A stretch of 64,000 nucleotides of DNA. Origin: Haladaptatus sp. R4. Lineage in GTDB: Archaea > Halobacteriota > Halobacteria > Halobacteriales > Haladaptataceae. Positions 8,072 through 17,039 of this stretch are shown piece after piece; the stretch's first letter is position 1, and every line of letters begins with the position of its first letter. The notes beneath the pieces are model-generated. The model did not search any database, was not told the origin of the DNA, and was given only the letters and a program-made list of their open reading frames with translations. The DNA lies in NCBI RefSeq assembly GCF_001625445.1, contig NZ_LWHG01000011.1:310001-374000 (forward strand), in the 5' to 3' direction. The position numbers and the translations under genes were made by a program.

Positions 8072-9228
8072 ATGAGGTGGGGAAGAATCGGGTCGATATG
8101 GGGGATTCCGATTTTCATCGACATCAGCCTCGTGCTGGCGCTCCCCGTCATCGGATGGTGGATTCAGCGTGGCGTCTCGGTCCGTACGTGGGTGGCGGTG
8201 CTCGCGTCCCTGTCGCCGCACACGGTCCGGTACGCATCGATAGACGTCGGTCTCACGCCGTGGTTGGTCGGCGTGGTGGTGTTCTTCGGCTTCCTGTCGA
8301 GCCTGCTCGTCCACGATTTGGTGCGAACGTGGGTCGCCCGGCGTAACGGCGTCGAAACGAACTACATCATTCTCTGGGTGTTCGGTAGCCTCTCGCAGTT
8401 CGATTACAGCCGTCGCTACTTCGAACGCGAACCCACCATCGCGTTGTCAGGAATACTGACCAGCGCGGCTCTCACCGCCGTCTTCACCGCTCTTCTCTGG
8501 CTCCTCCCCAGTAACCCGCCGGTCGTCGTGGTCGTAGTCGGTCTGCTGGCGATGTTCAACGGCACCGTCTGGATCGCCAATCTCCTCCCCATCTTTCCGT
8601 TCGACGGCGCGCTCCTGCTTCGCTCGCTCTTCGGTCGCGCCACCTCGACCCTGCTGGCGACGCGAATCGTCAGCGTCCTCGGGCAGTTGCTCGCCGTCGC
8701 CATAATCTTCTACGCCGCATTCGTGCTCGAACACATCCTTCTCGGACTCGTCGCCGTGTTCTTCTTCTTCTCGTCCATGGACGAGCGGCAGTTCGTCACG
8801 AACCGACTGTTCCTTGCCGACACGCCCGTCTCGGAGTTCGTCCGAGGGCGTAAATCGTGCGTGCCGTCGAAGACGTTGGCCGACGACTTTCTCGCGGAGA
8901 ACGCCCCGACCTGAGCGACGACGACGCGTTTCCGATCTGCGACGGCGATGGGACTCCGGTCGGTGTTCTGACGACGGACGCACTTCGGTCGTGGCGCGAG
9001 CGGACGAGCGTGTCGGCGACGACGAACGTCGGGAAACTCGTCTCAGAGGATATCGTCTTGGTCGCCCCCGACGAAACCGCCCTCAGCGTTTACCTGTTGT
9101 TCCGAGGCGGAACGGACTACGTCCTTGTCGGTTACTCGAACGATGTCGGAGTGTTGACGCCGTCAGAGTTCTCCCACATGGTGGACGTTCGTCGGCAGAT
9201 CGCAGGCGTTCGACCGAACGCACCGTAG
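8072..9228 (+). pseudogene. site-2 protease (M50)-CBS protein, active site lost and frameshifted
   Basis: The first frame (8072-8914, 280 residues) is a multi-pass membrane protein with the S2P layout (RWGRIGSIWGIPIFID start, later NLLPIFPFDG). The zinc motif HExxH is replaced by H-D-L-V-R in LLVHDLVRTWVARRNG; only the NxxPxxxxDG aspartate remains. After a stop at 8912-8914 the expected CBS pair continues in another frame to 9228 (AFPICDGDGTPVGVLTTDALR, then VLTPSEFSHM). One extra C in the C4 run at 8904-8907 would join them as AENAPDLSDDDAF, giving 385 residues. So there are two lesions: substitutions in the active site, which are not explained by an indel, and a one-base deletion. It could be a real pseudogene, an inactive paralogue with a sequencing error, or both. 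Confidence 0.75.
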
Positions 9229-9328
9229 ACGGTTCGCTCGTCGCCCGCTCACCGTCGAGCGGACAAGGTTATATGCGTCGATGACTCCGGAACTCAGTGC
9301 GAACGGTCTCCCACGGGGGTGGGGAACG

Positions 9329-11638
9329 ATGATAGCGACAGTCACTACCGCCACGAACGTGCTACCACCGCTCAGTGAACACCAACTCCTCTACCTGTTC
9401 TTTCATCTGTTCCTGCTGCTGTTCACCGCGCGCCTCCTCGGAGAACTAGCCAAATTCGCGGGCATGCCGTCCGTGCTGGGTGAACTGCTCGCGGGTATCG
9501 TGTTGGGGCCGTCTATTCTGGGCGCTCTCGCACCGGGCCTGTTCGTCGTCGTCTTCCCACAGGAGGCGCTCCAGTATCACCTGATAGAGGTCGTTTCGTG
9601 GCTCGGACTGACAATGTTGCTCGTCGTCACCGGCTTCGAGACGGATTTGGATCTCATCTCCAGACGGGCCAAACCCGCGACCTACACCGCGGCCGCGGGC
9701 ATCGTCGTCCCGTTCGCGTTGGGGTTCGGAATAGCGTACCTTCTCCCGGCGGAGTTCCTCGCGGCGGACGACCAGCGACTCGTGTTCAGCCTGTTCATCG
9801 CCACGGCGCTCTCCATCTCGGCGATTCCGGTCATCGCGAAGGTGCTCATCGAGATGGGGGTGATAAACCGGGACATCGGGCAGATAACCATCGCGTCCGG
9901 GATGATAAACGACACAGTTGGCTGGCTTCTGCTCGCCGTCGTGGCTAGCCTCGCACGGAGCGGCGGCGGGGAGGCGGCGAGCACCGCCGGGGAAACCATC
10001 GTCTTGCTGGTCGCGTTCCTCGGCGTCGCCTTTACGATCGGTAACCGCGCGGTCAGAGGGACGCTCCGGTGGGTGGACAACACGCTCGGCGGCGACCTCT
10101 CGATGGCGACGACGGTGATGATACTTGCTCTGGGCGTCGGGACGGTCACCCAGTATCTCGGTCTGGAAGCCGTGCTCGGCGCCTTCGTCGTCGGAGTCCT
10201 CGTCGGGCAGGTCAAGCGGTTCGACCGCGCGGCGCGACACACCTTCGAGGTGATCACCCTCAGCATCTTCGCGCCAATCTTCTTCGCCACGGCAGGATTG
10301 CGCGTCGATTTGACGACGCTGCTGGAGCCAACCGCGTTTCTCGCCGGACTCGCGGTCCTCACCGTCGCCATCGTCGGCAAGTTCGCCGGGTCGTTCATCG
10401 GTGCGAAGGCGTCGGGGCTGTCGAACTGGGAGGGAATCGCCATCGGGTCCGGATTGAACGCTCGCGGCGCGCTGGAGATAATCGTCGCCACCATCGGCAT
10501 CAGCGTCGGCGTCCTGACCGGGACGATGTACACCATCATCGTGATGGTCGCCATCATCACCTCGCTGCTCGCACCGCCGCTCCTGCGGAGTTCGTTGGCG
10601 AACATCGAACTGTCCTCGTCGGAGGCGGCGCGATTGGAACGTGAGGAGCTGGATGCGGAGGGATTCCTCGGCAACGTCGTTCGAATCCTCCTCCCGACGC
10701 GCTGTAGCCCGGATTCTCAATTGGCGGCGCGGTTGGTCGGCTACATCGCCCGGAACCGCGAGATGGAGGCGACGACCATGTACGTCTCCATCGGAGCGGA
10801 ATGGGCGACGACCGGCGGATGGCTCTCGCGGCGGGTGAAACGCCTTTTCGGTGGCGGTTCACCGGGCGTCAGAACGGAAAGCGATGGCGGAACGGTCGGA
10901 AACGACGATGGAACTGGCGGCTCGGACGCGCGCGTCGAGACCGATGATTGTCTGGAGACGATGGGGGAACGACTCGACCTCACGTCCGACAAGTGGCGGA
11001 CAGTCGTCAGGACCGTCGAGGGCAGTGCGAGCGAAACGGTCGTCGCCGAGGCGGCCGACGGTTACGACCTGTTGGCGCTCGGTACTGGCCAGCGACGGCC
11101 GAACGCAGGGGGGTTGCTGTTCAGCACGGAAATAGACGACATGCTACGGACGAGTCCGTGCCCCCTCGTCGCCGTGCGCGCTGGGGAGTCGGCGAGGCGG
11201 TCGCCGGACGAGCCGATACGGCGAATCCTCCTCCCGACGGTCGGCACCCAGTACAGCCGCCACGCCGCAGAGATCGCGTTCGCCGTCGCGGCGGAGTGCG
11301 GCGCGCGGGTCGAAGTGTTGCACGTCGTCAACCGCCCGCAGACCGAGGAGTTGTTCGAGGACGCCACGAACCTCTCCGAAGCCGTTCGGATCGGGGACGG
11401 AATCGTCGAACGGGAGGCGGACCTGGGTCGTCGGATGGATGCTCGCGTCTCGACGCGGGTGACCGTCGGCGAACGACCCGAACGGACCATCGTCGAGCGC
11501 GCGATGCTCGACGACATCGACCTCATCGTCCTCGGATCCGAGATTCGTTCCGGTTCCCATCGGGCGTTCCTCGGTCACCGAGTCGAGCACGTCCTGAAGA
11601 ACGCGCCGTGTTCGGTGGCGGTCGTCAGTTCGCTGTAA
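9329..11638 (+). CDS. CPA2-type cation:proton antiporter with tandem UspA-like domains
   Basis: About 769 residues. The first roughly 400 residues hold about 12 membrane helices with the CPA2 pattern (GELLAGIVLGPS, then an internal SISAIPVIAKVL segment). The cytoplasmic C-terminus contains two universal-stress-protein-like units, each beginning with an RILLPT strand: a diverged one (with an inserted Gly/Asp-rich linker) and a better conserved one ending DLIVLGSEIRSGSHRAFLGHRVEHVL-type nucleotide-loop sequence. It probably exchanges Na+ or K+ for H+, gated by nucleotide binding. The ATG at 9329 is preferred to 9281 because a GGTTATATG promoter-like box near 9268 is too close to 9281, and GGGGTGGGG precedes 9329. 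Confidence 0.85.
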   Translation: MIATVTTATNVLPPLSEHQLLYLFFHLFLLLFTARLLGELAKFAGMPSVLGELLAGIVLGPSILGALAPGLFVVVFPQEALQYHLIEVVSWLGLTMLLVVTGFETDLDLISRRAKPATYTAAAGIVVPFALGFGIAYLLPAEFLAADDQRLVFSLFIATALSISAIPVIAKVLIEMGVINRDIGQITIASGMINDTVGWLLLAVVASLARSGGGEAASTAGETIVLLVAFLGVAFTIGNRAVRGTLRWVDNTLGGDLSMATTVMILALGVGTVTQYLGLEAVLGAFVVGVLVGQVKRFDRAARHTFEVITLSIFAPIFFATAGLRVDLTTLLEPTAFLAGLAVLTVAIVGKFAGSFIGAKASGLSNWEGIAIGSGLNARGALEIIVATIGISVGVLTGTMYTIIVMVAIITSLLAPPLLRSSLANIELSSSEAARLEREELDAEGFLGNVVRILLPTRCSPDSQLAARLVGYIARNREMEATTMYVSIGAEWATTGGWLSRRVKRLFGGGSPGVRTESDGGTVGNDDGTGGSDARVETDDCLETMGERLDLTSDKWRTVVRTVEGSASETVVAEAADGYDLLALGTGQRRPNAGGLLFSTEIDDMLRTSPCPLVAVRAGESARRSPDEPIRRILLPTVGTQYSRHAAEIAFAVAAECGARVEVLHVVNRPQTEELFEDATNLSEAVRIGDGIVEREADLGRRMDARVSTRVTVGERPERTIVERAMLDDIDLIVLGSEIRSGSHRAFLGHRVEHVLKNAPCSVAVVSSL

Positions 11639-11710
11639 CTGCGGATCGGCCTGCCCCTTGCCCGCCCGAGACCAGCAGGTTTTACGGCCCTCCTCGTCGT
11701 TCTACTAACA

Positions 11711-13525
11711 GTGAATCCCGAGCGGATTTTAGACGAGTTCCCCGCACCTTCCTTCCGTGGCAACCAGCAGGAGGCGCTATCGGACATTCGGGAAGCGTTC
11801 GAGGGCGAAAACGACGTGGTGTTGGTTCGCGCACCGACGGGGAGCGGCAAGTCCCTGCTCGCTCGGGCGATTGCGGGGTGTGCACGACGGGTCGACGAGG
11901 CTGACCCCACCGATTCGACGGGGGCGTACTACACGACGCCGCAAGTCTCGCAGTTGGACGACGTGGCCGAGGACTCCCTGCTGGACGACCTCAAAATCAT
12001 TCGCGGGAAGCGAAACTACTCCTGTATCCTGCCGGGCGAGCACGACACGCCGGTCAATCGCGCGCCCTGTGCCCGCGAGAAGGGCTACGACTGCTCGGTG
12101 AGACATCGCTGTCCGTACTTCTCCGACCGCGCCATCGCCAGCAACCGGGAAATCGCGGCGATGACGCTGGCGTACTTCATGCGAACTGCTGGTTCGGAGG
12201 TGTTCCGCAAGCGCGACGTGGTGGTCATCGACGAGGCCCACGGACTCGCCGAATGGGCCGAGATGTACGCCGCCATCGATATAAACCCGCGGACGGTGCC
12301 GATCTGGGACGATATGAAGGTCCCCGAAATCACGGGTCTCGACAGGGCGGTGGAGTACGCGGAACGACTCGGCGGCACCCTCAAGCGACGAAAAGACGAC
12401 CTCGTGGCGCAACCGGAACTCACGCCCACGGAGGTCGCCCGCCGCGACCGGTTTCAGGAACTCGTCTCGGAACTGGACTGGTTCGTCGAAGACTACCGCA
12501 ACCCCGACAGCGCGACGGAGTGGGTCGTGGACCAACCGGACGGGAAGGGAACCGCGATCACCATCAAACCGATGAACCCCGAGCGGTACCTCGCCCACAC
12601 CGTCTGGGAACGGGGGAACAAGTTCGCGCTCCTCTCGGCGACGATCCTGAACAAGGAGGCGTTCTGTCGGCAGGTCGGTCTGGACCCGGACCGCGTCGCC
12701 CTCGTGGACGTCGGCCACACCTTCCCGGTGGAAAATCGGCCGCTGTACGACGTGACGCAGGGGAAGATGACGTACGAACACCGCGAGGACACGCTCCCGA
12801 AGATCGCGCGAACCATCGTCCGCGTCATGCAGGAGCATCCCGAAGAAAAGGGAATCGTCCACGCCCACTCCTACCACATCCAGCAGAAACTCGCCGAACA
12901 CCTCGACGCCTTCGGGGTCGGCGGACGGGTGCGCGCCCACGGTCGCGATTCGCGCGACGCCGACCTCGATTCGTGGAAGGCGACGGACGACCCGGACGTG
13001 TTCCTCTCGGTGAAGATGGAGGAGGCGCTCGACTTGAAGGGGGACCTCGCCCGCTGGCAAGTGCTCTGTAAAGCCCCGTTCCTGAACACCGGCGACTCGC
13101 GGGTCGCCCACCGACTCGAACACGGCCAGTGGGCGTGGTACTACCGCGCCGCGCTCCGCACCGTAATTCAGGGCTGCGGGCGCGTGGTCCGCGCCCCGGA
13201 CGACTACGGCGCGACGTATCTGGCCGACTCCAGCCTCCTGCAACTGTTCGACCGCGCCCGGACCGACATGCCCGACTGGTTCGCCGAACAGGTCGATCTG
13301 ATGTCGTACCCGGAACTCCCCGAGTTCGATCCCGGCGACGCGGGTGGCGACGGCAGTATCGGCGGCCTCGGCGGCGGAAGACATCGAACCGAATCGCCGA
13401 GCCAATCGACCGACGATCAGTCGCAGTCGAACTCCCAATCCAGCCAATCCCACCAATCCTCACGCTCGCGGCGTTCCGGCCGCAAAAAGAAGAGTCCGAT
13501 GGCGGACGTGTGGGACACCGAGTAG
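11711..13525 (+). CDS. DinG/XPD-like superfamily 2 DNA helicase with Fe-S cluster
   Basis: A 604-residue helicase. Motif I is APTGSGKS (about residues 41-48) and motif II is VIDEAHG (about 173). Between them four cysteines (CILPGEH, CAREKGYDC, RCPYF) match the Fe-S cluster domain of XPD/DinG enzymes. FALLSATIL is motif III, and VIQGCGRVVRAPDDYG is the nucleic-acid motif VI with its arginine finger. The C-terminal 65 residues are a disordered Ser/Gln-rich tail ending in a basic RRSGRKKK patch. It is a likely 5'-3' DNA helicase in repair. The start is GTG 11711, with a GTTTTAC box about 32 nt upstream. Confidence 0.9.
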   Translation: MNPERILDEFPAPSFRGNQQEALSDIREAFEGENDVVLVRAPTGSGKSLLARAIAGCARRVDEADPTDSTGAYYTTPQVSQLDDVAEDSLLDDLKIIRGKRNYSCILPGEHDTPVNRAPCAREKGYDCSVRHRCPYFSDRAIASNREIAAMTLAYFMRTAGSEVFRKRDVVVIDEAHGLAEWAEMYAAIDINPRTVPIWDDMKVPEITGLDRAVEYAERLGGTLKRRKDDLVAQPELTPTEVARRDRFQELVSELDWFVEDYRNPDSATEWVVDQPDGKGTAITIKPMNPERYLAHTVWERGNKFALLSATILNKEAFCRQVGLDPDRVALVDVGHTFPVENRPLYDVTQGKMTYEHREDTLPKIARTIVRVMQEHPEEKGIVHAHSYHIQQKLAEHLDAFGVGGRVRAHGRDSRDADLDSWKATDDPDVFLSVKMEEALDLKGDLARWQVLCKAPFLNTGDSRVAHRLEHGQWAWYYRAALRTVIQGCGRVVRAPDDYGATYLADSSLLQLFDRARTDMPDWFAEQVDLMSYPELPEFDPGDAGGDGSIGGLGGGRHRTESPSQSTDDQSQSNSQSSQSHQSSRSRRSGRKKKSPMADVWDTE

Positions 13526-13605
13526 ATTTAACCACTCAGTTCGACCGTTGTTCGTTCATGCTAGGTTGATAATTTATCCCACATTGAGGCTGAATCAGAG
13601 TGGAT

Positions 13606-14676
13606 ATGCACGAAACACGACGAACGATTCTCAAGACCATCGGCGGTATTGCGGGTGCTGGCGCGCTCTCCGGACAGGTGACTGCAAATCGAGCGTCTCG
13701 GCTTTCGGCGGCGGCGACGAAACCGGTGGCCGACTGGGCACCGGCGGACGAATCGAACTACAGCGAGGCGAACCGCGAATCCGACCTCGACATCTGGTGG
13801 TTCATCGTTCACGTCGCACAGGGCGACGCTGACGGCACCGTGAACTGGTTTCAGAATCCCAAATCGAACGTGAGCGCCCATTACGTCGCGGATCACCGGA
13901 CTGGCAATCTCACACAGCAGGTGGACGAGTCGGACATCGCGTGGCACGCCGGAAACTGGCCGTACAACCAGCATTCCATCGGTGTGGAACACTCGGGGTG
14001 GGTGGATCAGACGCAGTTTTCGGACGAACTATACGACGTCTCCGCGCGTCTCGTTCGCTGGGAAGCCACGAAATTCGACTTCCCGAAACGGGTTCGCCGC
14101 TACGATATCGCACCCTGCGACGCGATGGACGGTGAGGGCGGTATCATCGGCCACGTACAGGTTCCCGACCCGTACGACTGCTCGCAACCGGGCGGCATCA
14201 GCGGTCACACCGACCCCGGGTCGCTCTGGAACTGGGGCCGCTACGAGGGGTTCGTTCGGCGCTACGATATCGAATCCGGCGAGCACGCGGTGATGCTGTC
14301 CGACGACGCCGTCCATCACGGGGCCGACGGACGTTCGAGCACGCTGGATGTTCTGACAGGTGCGGTCGGCACCGCCACCGGAAACGTCCATGTCCACCAC
14401 GGTGAGCAGTGGTACAAACTCGCCTTCGGTGGGCGTCACGGATGGGTCGCCGCAACCGACCTGCTGTACGCCCGATTCGATTCGGGGTCCACAATCGAAA
14501 CCACGAGCGGGCTGAGCGTCAGGGACGAACCGAGCGATACCCGACTCGCAACCGTTCCGGAAGGTACCGCGGGAACGGTTGTGGACGGTCCGGTCGACAC
14601 CGGCGGCTACCGCTGGTGGAAGGTCGCCTACGAGGGCGGCGAAACCGGTTGGTCCGCCGGGTACTGGCTCAGATGA
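13606..14676 (+). CDS. secreted N-acetylmuramoyl-L-alanine amidase-like protein with SH3b repeats
   Basis: A 356-residue exported protein. ETRRTILKTIGG is a Tat-like leader. Residues about 45-215 are an Amidase_2 fold: H69 (IVHVAQG), H183 (IIGHVQVP) and D203 (GHTDPGSLWNW) fit the three zinc ligands of amidases ending in a DPGxxW motif; the PYNQHSIGVEHSG strand is also typical. Residues about 220-355 hold two SH3b-like units, each ending in GWVAATDLL or GWSAGYWL. The family cleaves the peptide stem from bacterial murein, a polymer archaea lack, so the target is probably bacteria or foreign wall debris. The ATG at 13606 is chosen over GTG 13600 because TTTATC at 13573-13578 gives leaderless spacing. 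Confidence 0.85.
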   Translation: MHETRRTILKTIGGIAGAGALSGQVTANRASRLSAAATKPVADWAPADESNYSEANRESDLDIWWFIVHVAQGDADGTVNWFQNPKSNVSAHYVADHRTGNLTQQVDESDIAWHAGNWPYNQHSIGVEHSGWVDQTQFSDELYDVSARLVRWEATKFDFPKRVRRYDIAPCDAMDGEGGIIGHVQVPDPYDCSQPGGISGHTDPGSLWNWGRYEGFVRRYDIESGEHAVMLSDDAVHHGADGRSSTLDVLTGAVGTATGNVHVHHGEQWYKLAFGGRHGWVAATDLLYARFDSGSTIETTSGLSVRDEPSDTRLATVPEGTAGTVVDGPVDTGGYRWWKVAYEGGETGWSAGYWLR

Positions 14677-14761
14677 GGGTGACCGCGTACGCCACTCCTG
14701 AGCCCAGCATCAGCAGGACGAAGAACAGCGAGATAAGCTTCTGTCGATCCATACCGGCCAT
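14669..14761 (-). CDS. possible 30-residue single-helix membrane protein
   Basis: MAGMDRQKLISLFFVLLM followed by LGSGVAYAVTLI forms one clean transmembrane helix with a basic N-terminal flank, ending just inside the 3' end of the amidase gene (8 nt convergent overlap). An in-frame longer version reaches 14950, but its extra N-terminus shows no coherent features. Short membrane peptides of this form occur in haloarchaea as I recall, but I cannot name a family. Low confidence that it is translated. Confidence 0.4.
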   Translation of the reverse strand: MAGMDRQKLISLFFVLLMLGSGVAYAVTLI

Positions 14762-14940
14762 ATGGTGCTCGATCTGATAAGTGTTGTTGACGATCGGTTT
14801 TGGAGCGGCCTCTTCCCCGTTCCTTTGTTGGCGCTGCAACCCGTTTAGCCGCGTGTTCCCCATCGTCCGAACGGGATTGAGTATTGTTAGCACACAATCG
14901 GTCGATTGAATACGGAACGGCGGAGACCCCCCCTGCATCG

Positions 14941-16016
14941 ATGAACCCACTTGCCGCCGTCGATACGAACGTGATCCTCTCGGGGAGAAGCGATTGGATC
15001 GGAACGGATACCGCGGAAACCCTCTCCGAGTATCCGTTGGAGTCCATCGAAACCGAGTTTCCCCACTTCGTCGGTTCCGTGGACTCCCCGAACGGGGTCG
15101 AACGGCCGAAGGAGCGACATCCGGTGTTTTTCGGCTGTTACGACTGGCACTCGTCGGTACACAGCCACTGGGCGTTGATCCGTCAACTTCGCCTGTTCGA
15201 CGACCATCCCGCGGAGTCCGAGATCAGAGCGCGTATCGGCGCTCGGTTTACGCCCGAGAACATCGAACGGGAGGTCGAATACTTCGAGGCCAACCCGTCC
15301 TTCGAGAAACCGTACGGGTGGGCGTGGCTCCTCCACCTCGCCTCGGAGTTATCTCGGTGGGAAGACGACGACGCGAACGAGTGGCGGTCGGTTCTCGTGC
15401 CGTTGGAACACGAGGTCGTGACCCTCGTCGAATCCGAGTTCCTCCCACAAAAACGCCCGTTCAGGGTTGGAACGCATCAAAACTCCGCGTTCGCTCTCCA
15501 CTGTATCCTCGATTATGCGAGAACGACGGACAACGAGTCGTTGGAAGCGGCCGTTTGCGAGACGGCAACCGAATTCTTCGTCGACGACCGCGACTATCCC
15601 GTCGAGTACGAACCCCTCGCGTGGGATTTTCTCTCCCCCGCGCTGACGGAGGCGGACCTCATGCGACGCGTCTACGGCCGTGACGAGTTGGAGGCGTGGC
15701 TCGACCGTTTCCTTCCGGACGTGACCACCGCCCCCACGAGACGATTCTCGAACCCGTTCACGTGGCGTCTAATCCGGACGAAGGTGTCGCACTGCATTTG
15801 GCCGGGCTCAACGTTTCGAAGGCGTGGTGTCTGGCGGGACTCGCGTCGGCCCTCGACGGACACCGATACGCCGATGTATTCGAGCGGAGTGCCAAGCGGC
15901 ATACTGAACGCGGCTTGAACCAGGCGTTCACCGACGACTACGCCGGGTCGCATTGGCTCTCGTCGTTCGTGCTGTACTTGCTCACCAGAAACGACGGCGG
16001 TATCGCACCGGCGTGA
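14941..16016 (+). pseudogene. DUF2891 family protein, single frameshift in a C5 run
   Basis: The first frame reads as a normal DUF2891 protein (HPVFFGCYDWHSSVHSHWALIRQL, FEKPYGWAWLLHLASEL, FRVGTHQNSAFAL) up to about FLPDVTTAP, then turns into Arg/Ser-rich nonsense to 15918. The correct C-terminus continues in another frame to 16016 (HVASNPDEGVALHLAGLN, SKAWCLAGLASALDGHR). One extra C in the run at 15731-15735 restores A-P-H-E and a 358-residue protein. DUF2891 proteins are soluble, probably alpha/alpha-toroid, and of unknown function. The intact codon bias on both sides suggests a recent event or a sequencing error rather than old decay. The start at 14941 is tentative. Confidence 0.8.
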
Positions 16017-16037
16017 TCGGTGACGAACGTCGCGGAG

Positions 16038-17039
16038 TCACTCGATTCGCGCGTCCACCACGACGTGCCACACGCCTTCGCTGTGACTTTTCACGCGGCG
16101 CGTCTCCAGAATTTTCGCGTCCCGTCCCCGACTCTCCGCGGCCGATTCGAGTCGTGAAACCGGTCGTTCCCATAGTCGGTTTTCTGGCGTCGTCTCGTGC
16201 ATGTGAACGATGCCGCCGGGTTCGAGGGCGTCGAGCGCCGTGTCGAGATACTCGTGGGCGTCGTAGTAGCCCATGACGACGCGTTCGGCGCTCACGTCCG
16301 TCATCTCCCGGCAGTCGGCCCGGTAGGCGTCGATGCGACCCGGAACGTCGTTCAGCATCGCGTTCTCCACGAGGAACTTGAACGACGCCGGATTTCGCTC
16401 GACGGCCGTCACCTGCGCTCCGGCACGGGCCATCGGGAGCGTGAAGTAGCCGATTCCCGCGAACATGTCGAAGACGCGTTCGTCGGGGGAGACGACCTCG
16501 CCCATCCGGGCGCGTTCGCGCTGGTTGCCGGGCGCGAACATCACCTTTCGGAGGTCGAGTCCGTACTTCGTCCCGTGTTCGGTGTGGACGGTTTCGGTGT
16601 CCCCAGTCCCCGCGATAACGGTCACGTCGGGTTCCCGGTGCTCGCCGGAAATTCCGCCGCGGGCGAGGACGGTTTCGGCCTCGCCGTGCAGGTCGAGCAG
16701 TTCCTCGCCGACATCTTCGGGGCGGGGACAGTCGTCCAACTGGACGAGAATCACGCTGCCGATGACGGCCCACGATTTGGGTGCGCGCTGGAGTTCTTCG
16801 TCCGTCCACCCGCGCGCCGAAAGGAGCGCTTCGAGGTCAGTTCCTCGGCGCTCGGGGTCGTCCTGTTCGATGAGTTCCTCGATTTCGATTCCCGTCGGTC
16901 GCTCCGTCACCGGCAGTTCGACCAGTTCTTCGTCGTGTTCGCGGACCTTTCGGGAATCGTCGTAGACGCCTTCGGCTTCCAGTTCGCCGATGGTATCCTC
17001 CGCCTTCGGCTTTCGTACGAGAACGGCGAGGTCACGCAT
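16038..17039 (-). CDS. Trm5/TYW2-family tRNA methyltransferase-fold enzyme, probably Taw2
   Basis: A 333-residue enzyme with an N-terminal RNA-recognition region and a Rossmann SAM-binding core (VFDMFAGIGYFTLPMA; AVERNPASFKFLVENA). The later motif VVMGYYDAHEYLDTAL followed by GGIVHMHE resembles TYW2/Taw2, which transfers the 3-amino-3-carboxypropyl group of SAM to 4-demethylwyosine at position 37 of tRNA-Phe, more than Trm5, which carries an N-L-P motif there. I therefore favour Taw2, but Trm5 (m1G37) is the alternative. The ATG at 17039 overlaps the nmd3 stop by 8 nt, implying translational coupling. Confidence 0.7.
   Translation of the reverse strand: MRDLAVLVRKPKAEDTIGELEAEGVYDDSRKVREHDEELVELPVTERPTGIEIEELIEQDDPERRGTDLEALLSARGWTDEELQRAPKSWAVIGSVILVQLDDCPRPEDVGEELLDLHGEAETVLARGGISGEHREPDVTVIAGTGDTETVHTEHGTKYGLDLRKVMFAPGNQRERARMGEVVSPDERVFDMFAGIGYFTLPMARAGAQVTAVERNPASFKFLVENAMLNDVPGRIDAYRADCREMTDVSAERVVMGYYDAHEYLDTALDALEPGGIVHMHETTPENRLWERPVSRLESAAESRGRDAKILETRRVKSHSEGVWHVVVDARIE

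Noticed and set aside
11777-13456. A 559-residue minus-strand open frame opposite the helicase
   Set aside because: Antisense shadow; no domain, no promoter, and the helicase motifs are unmistakable.
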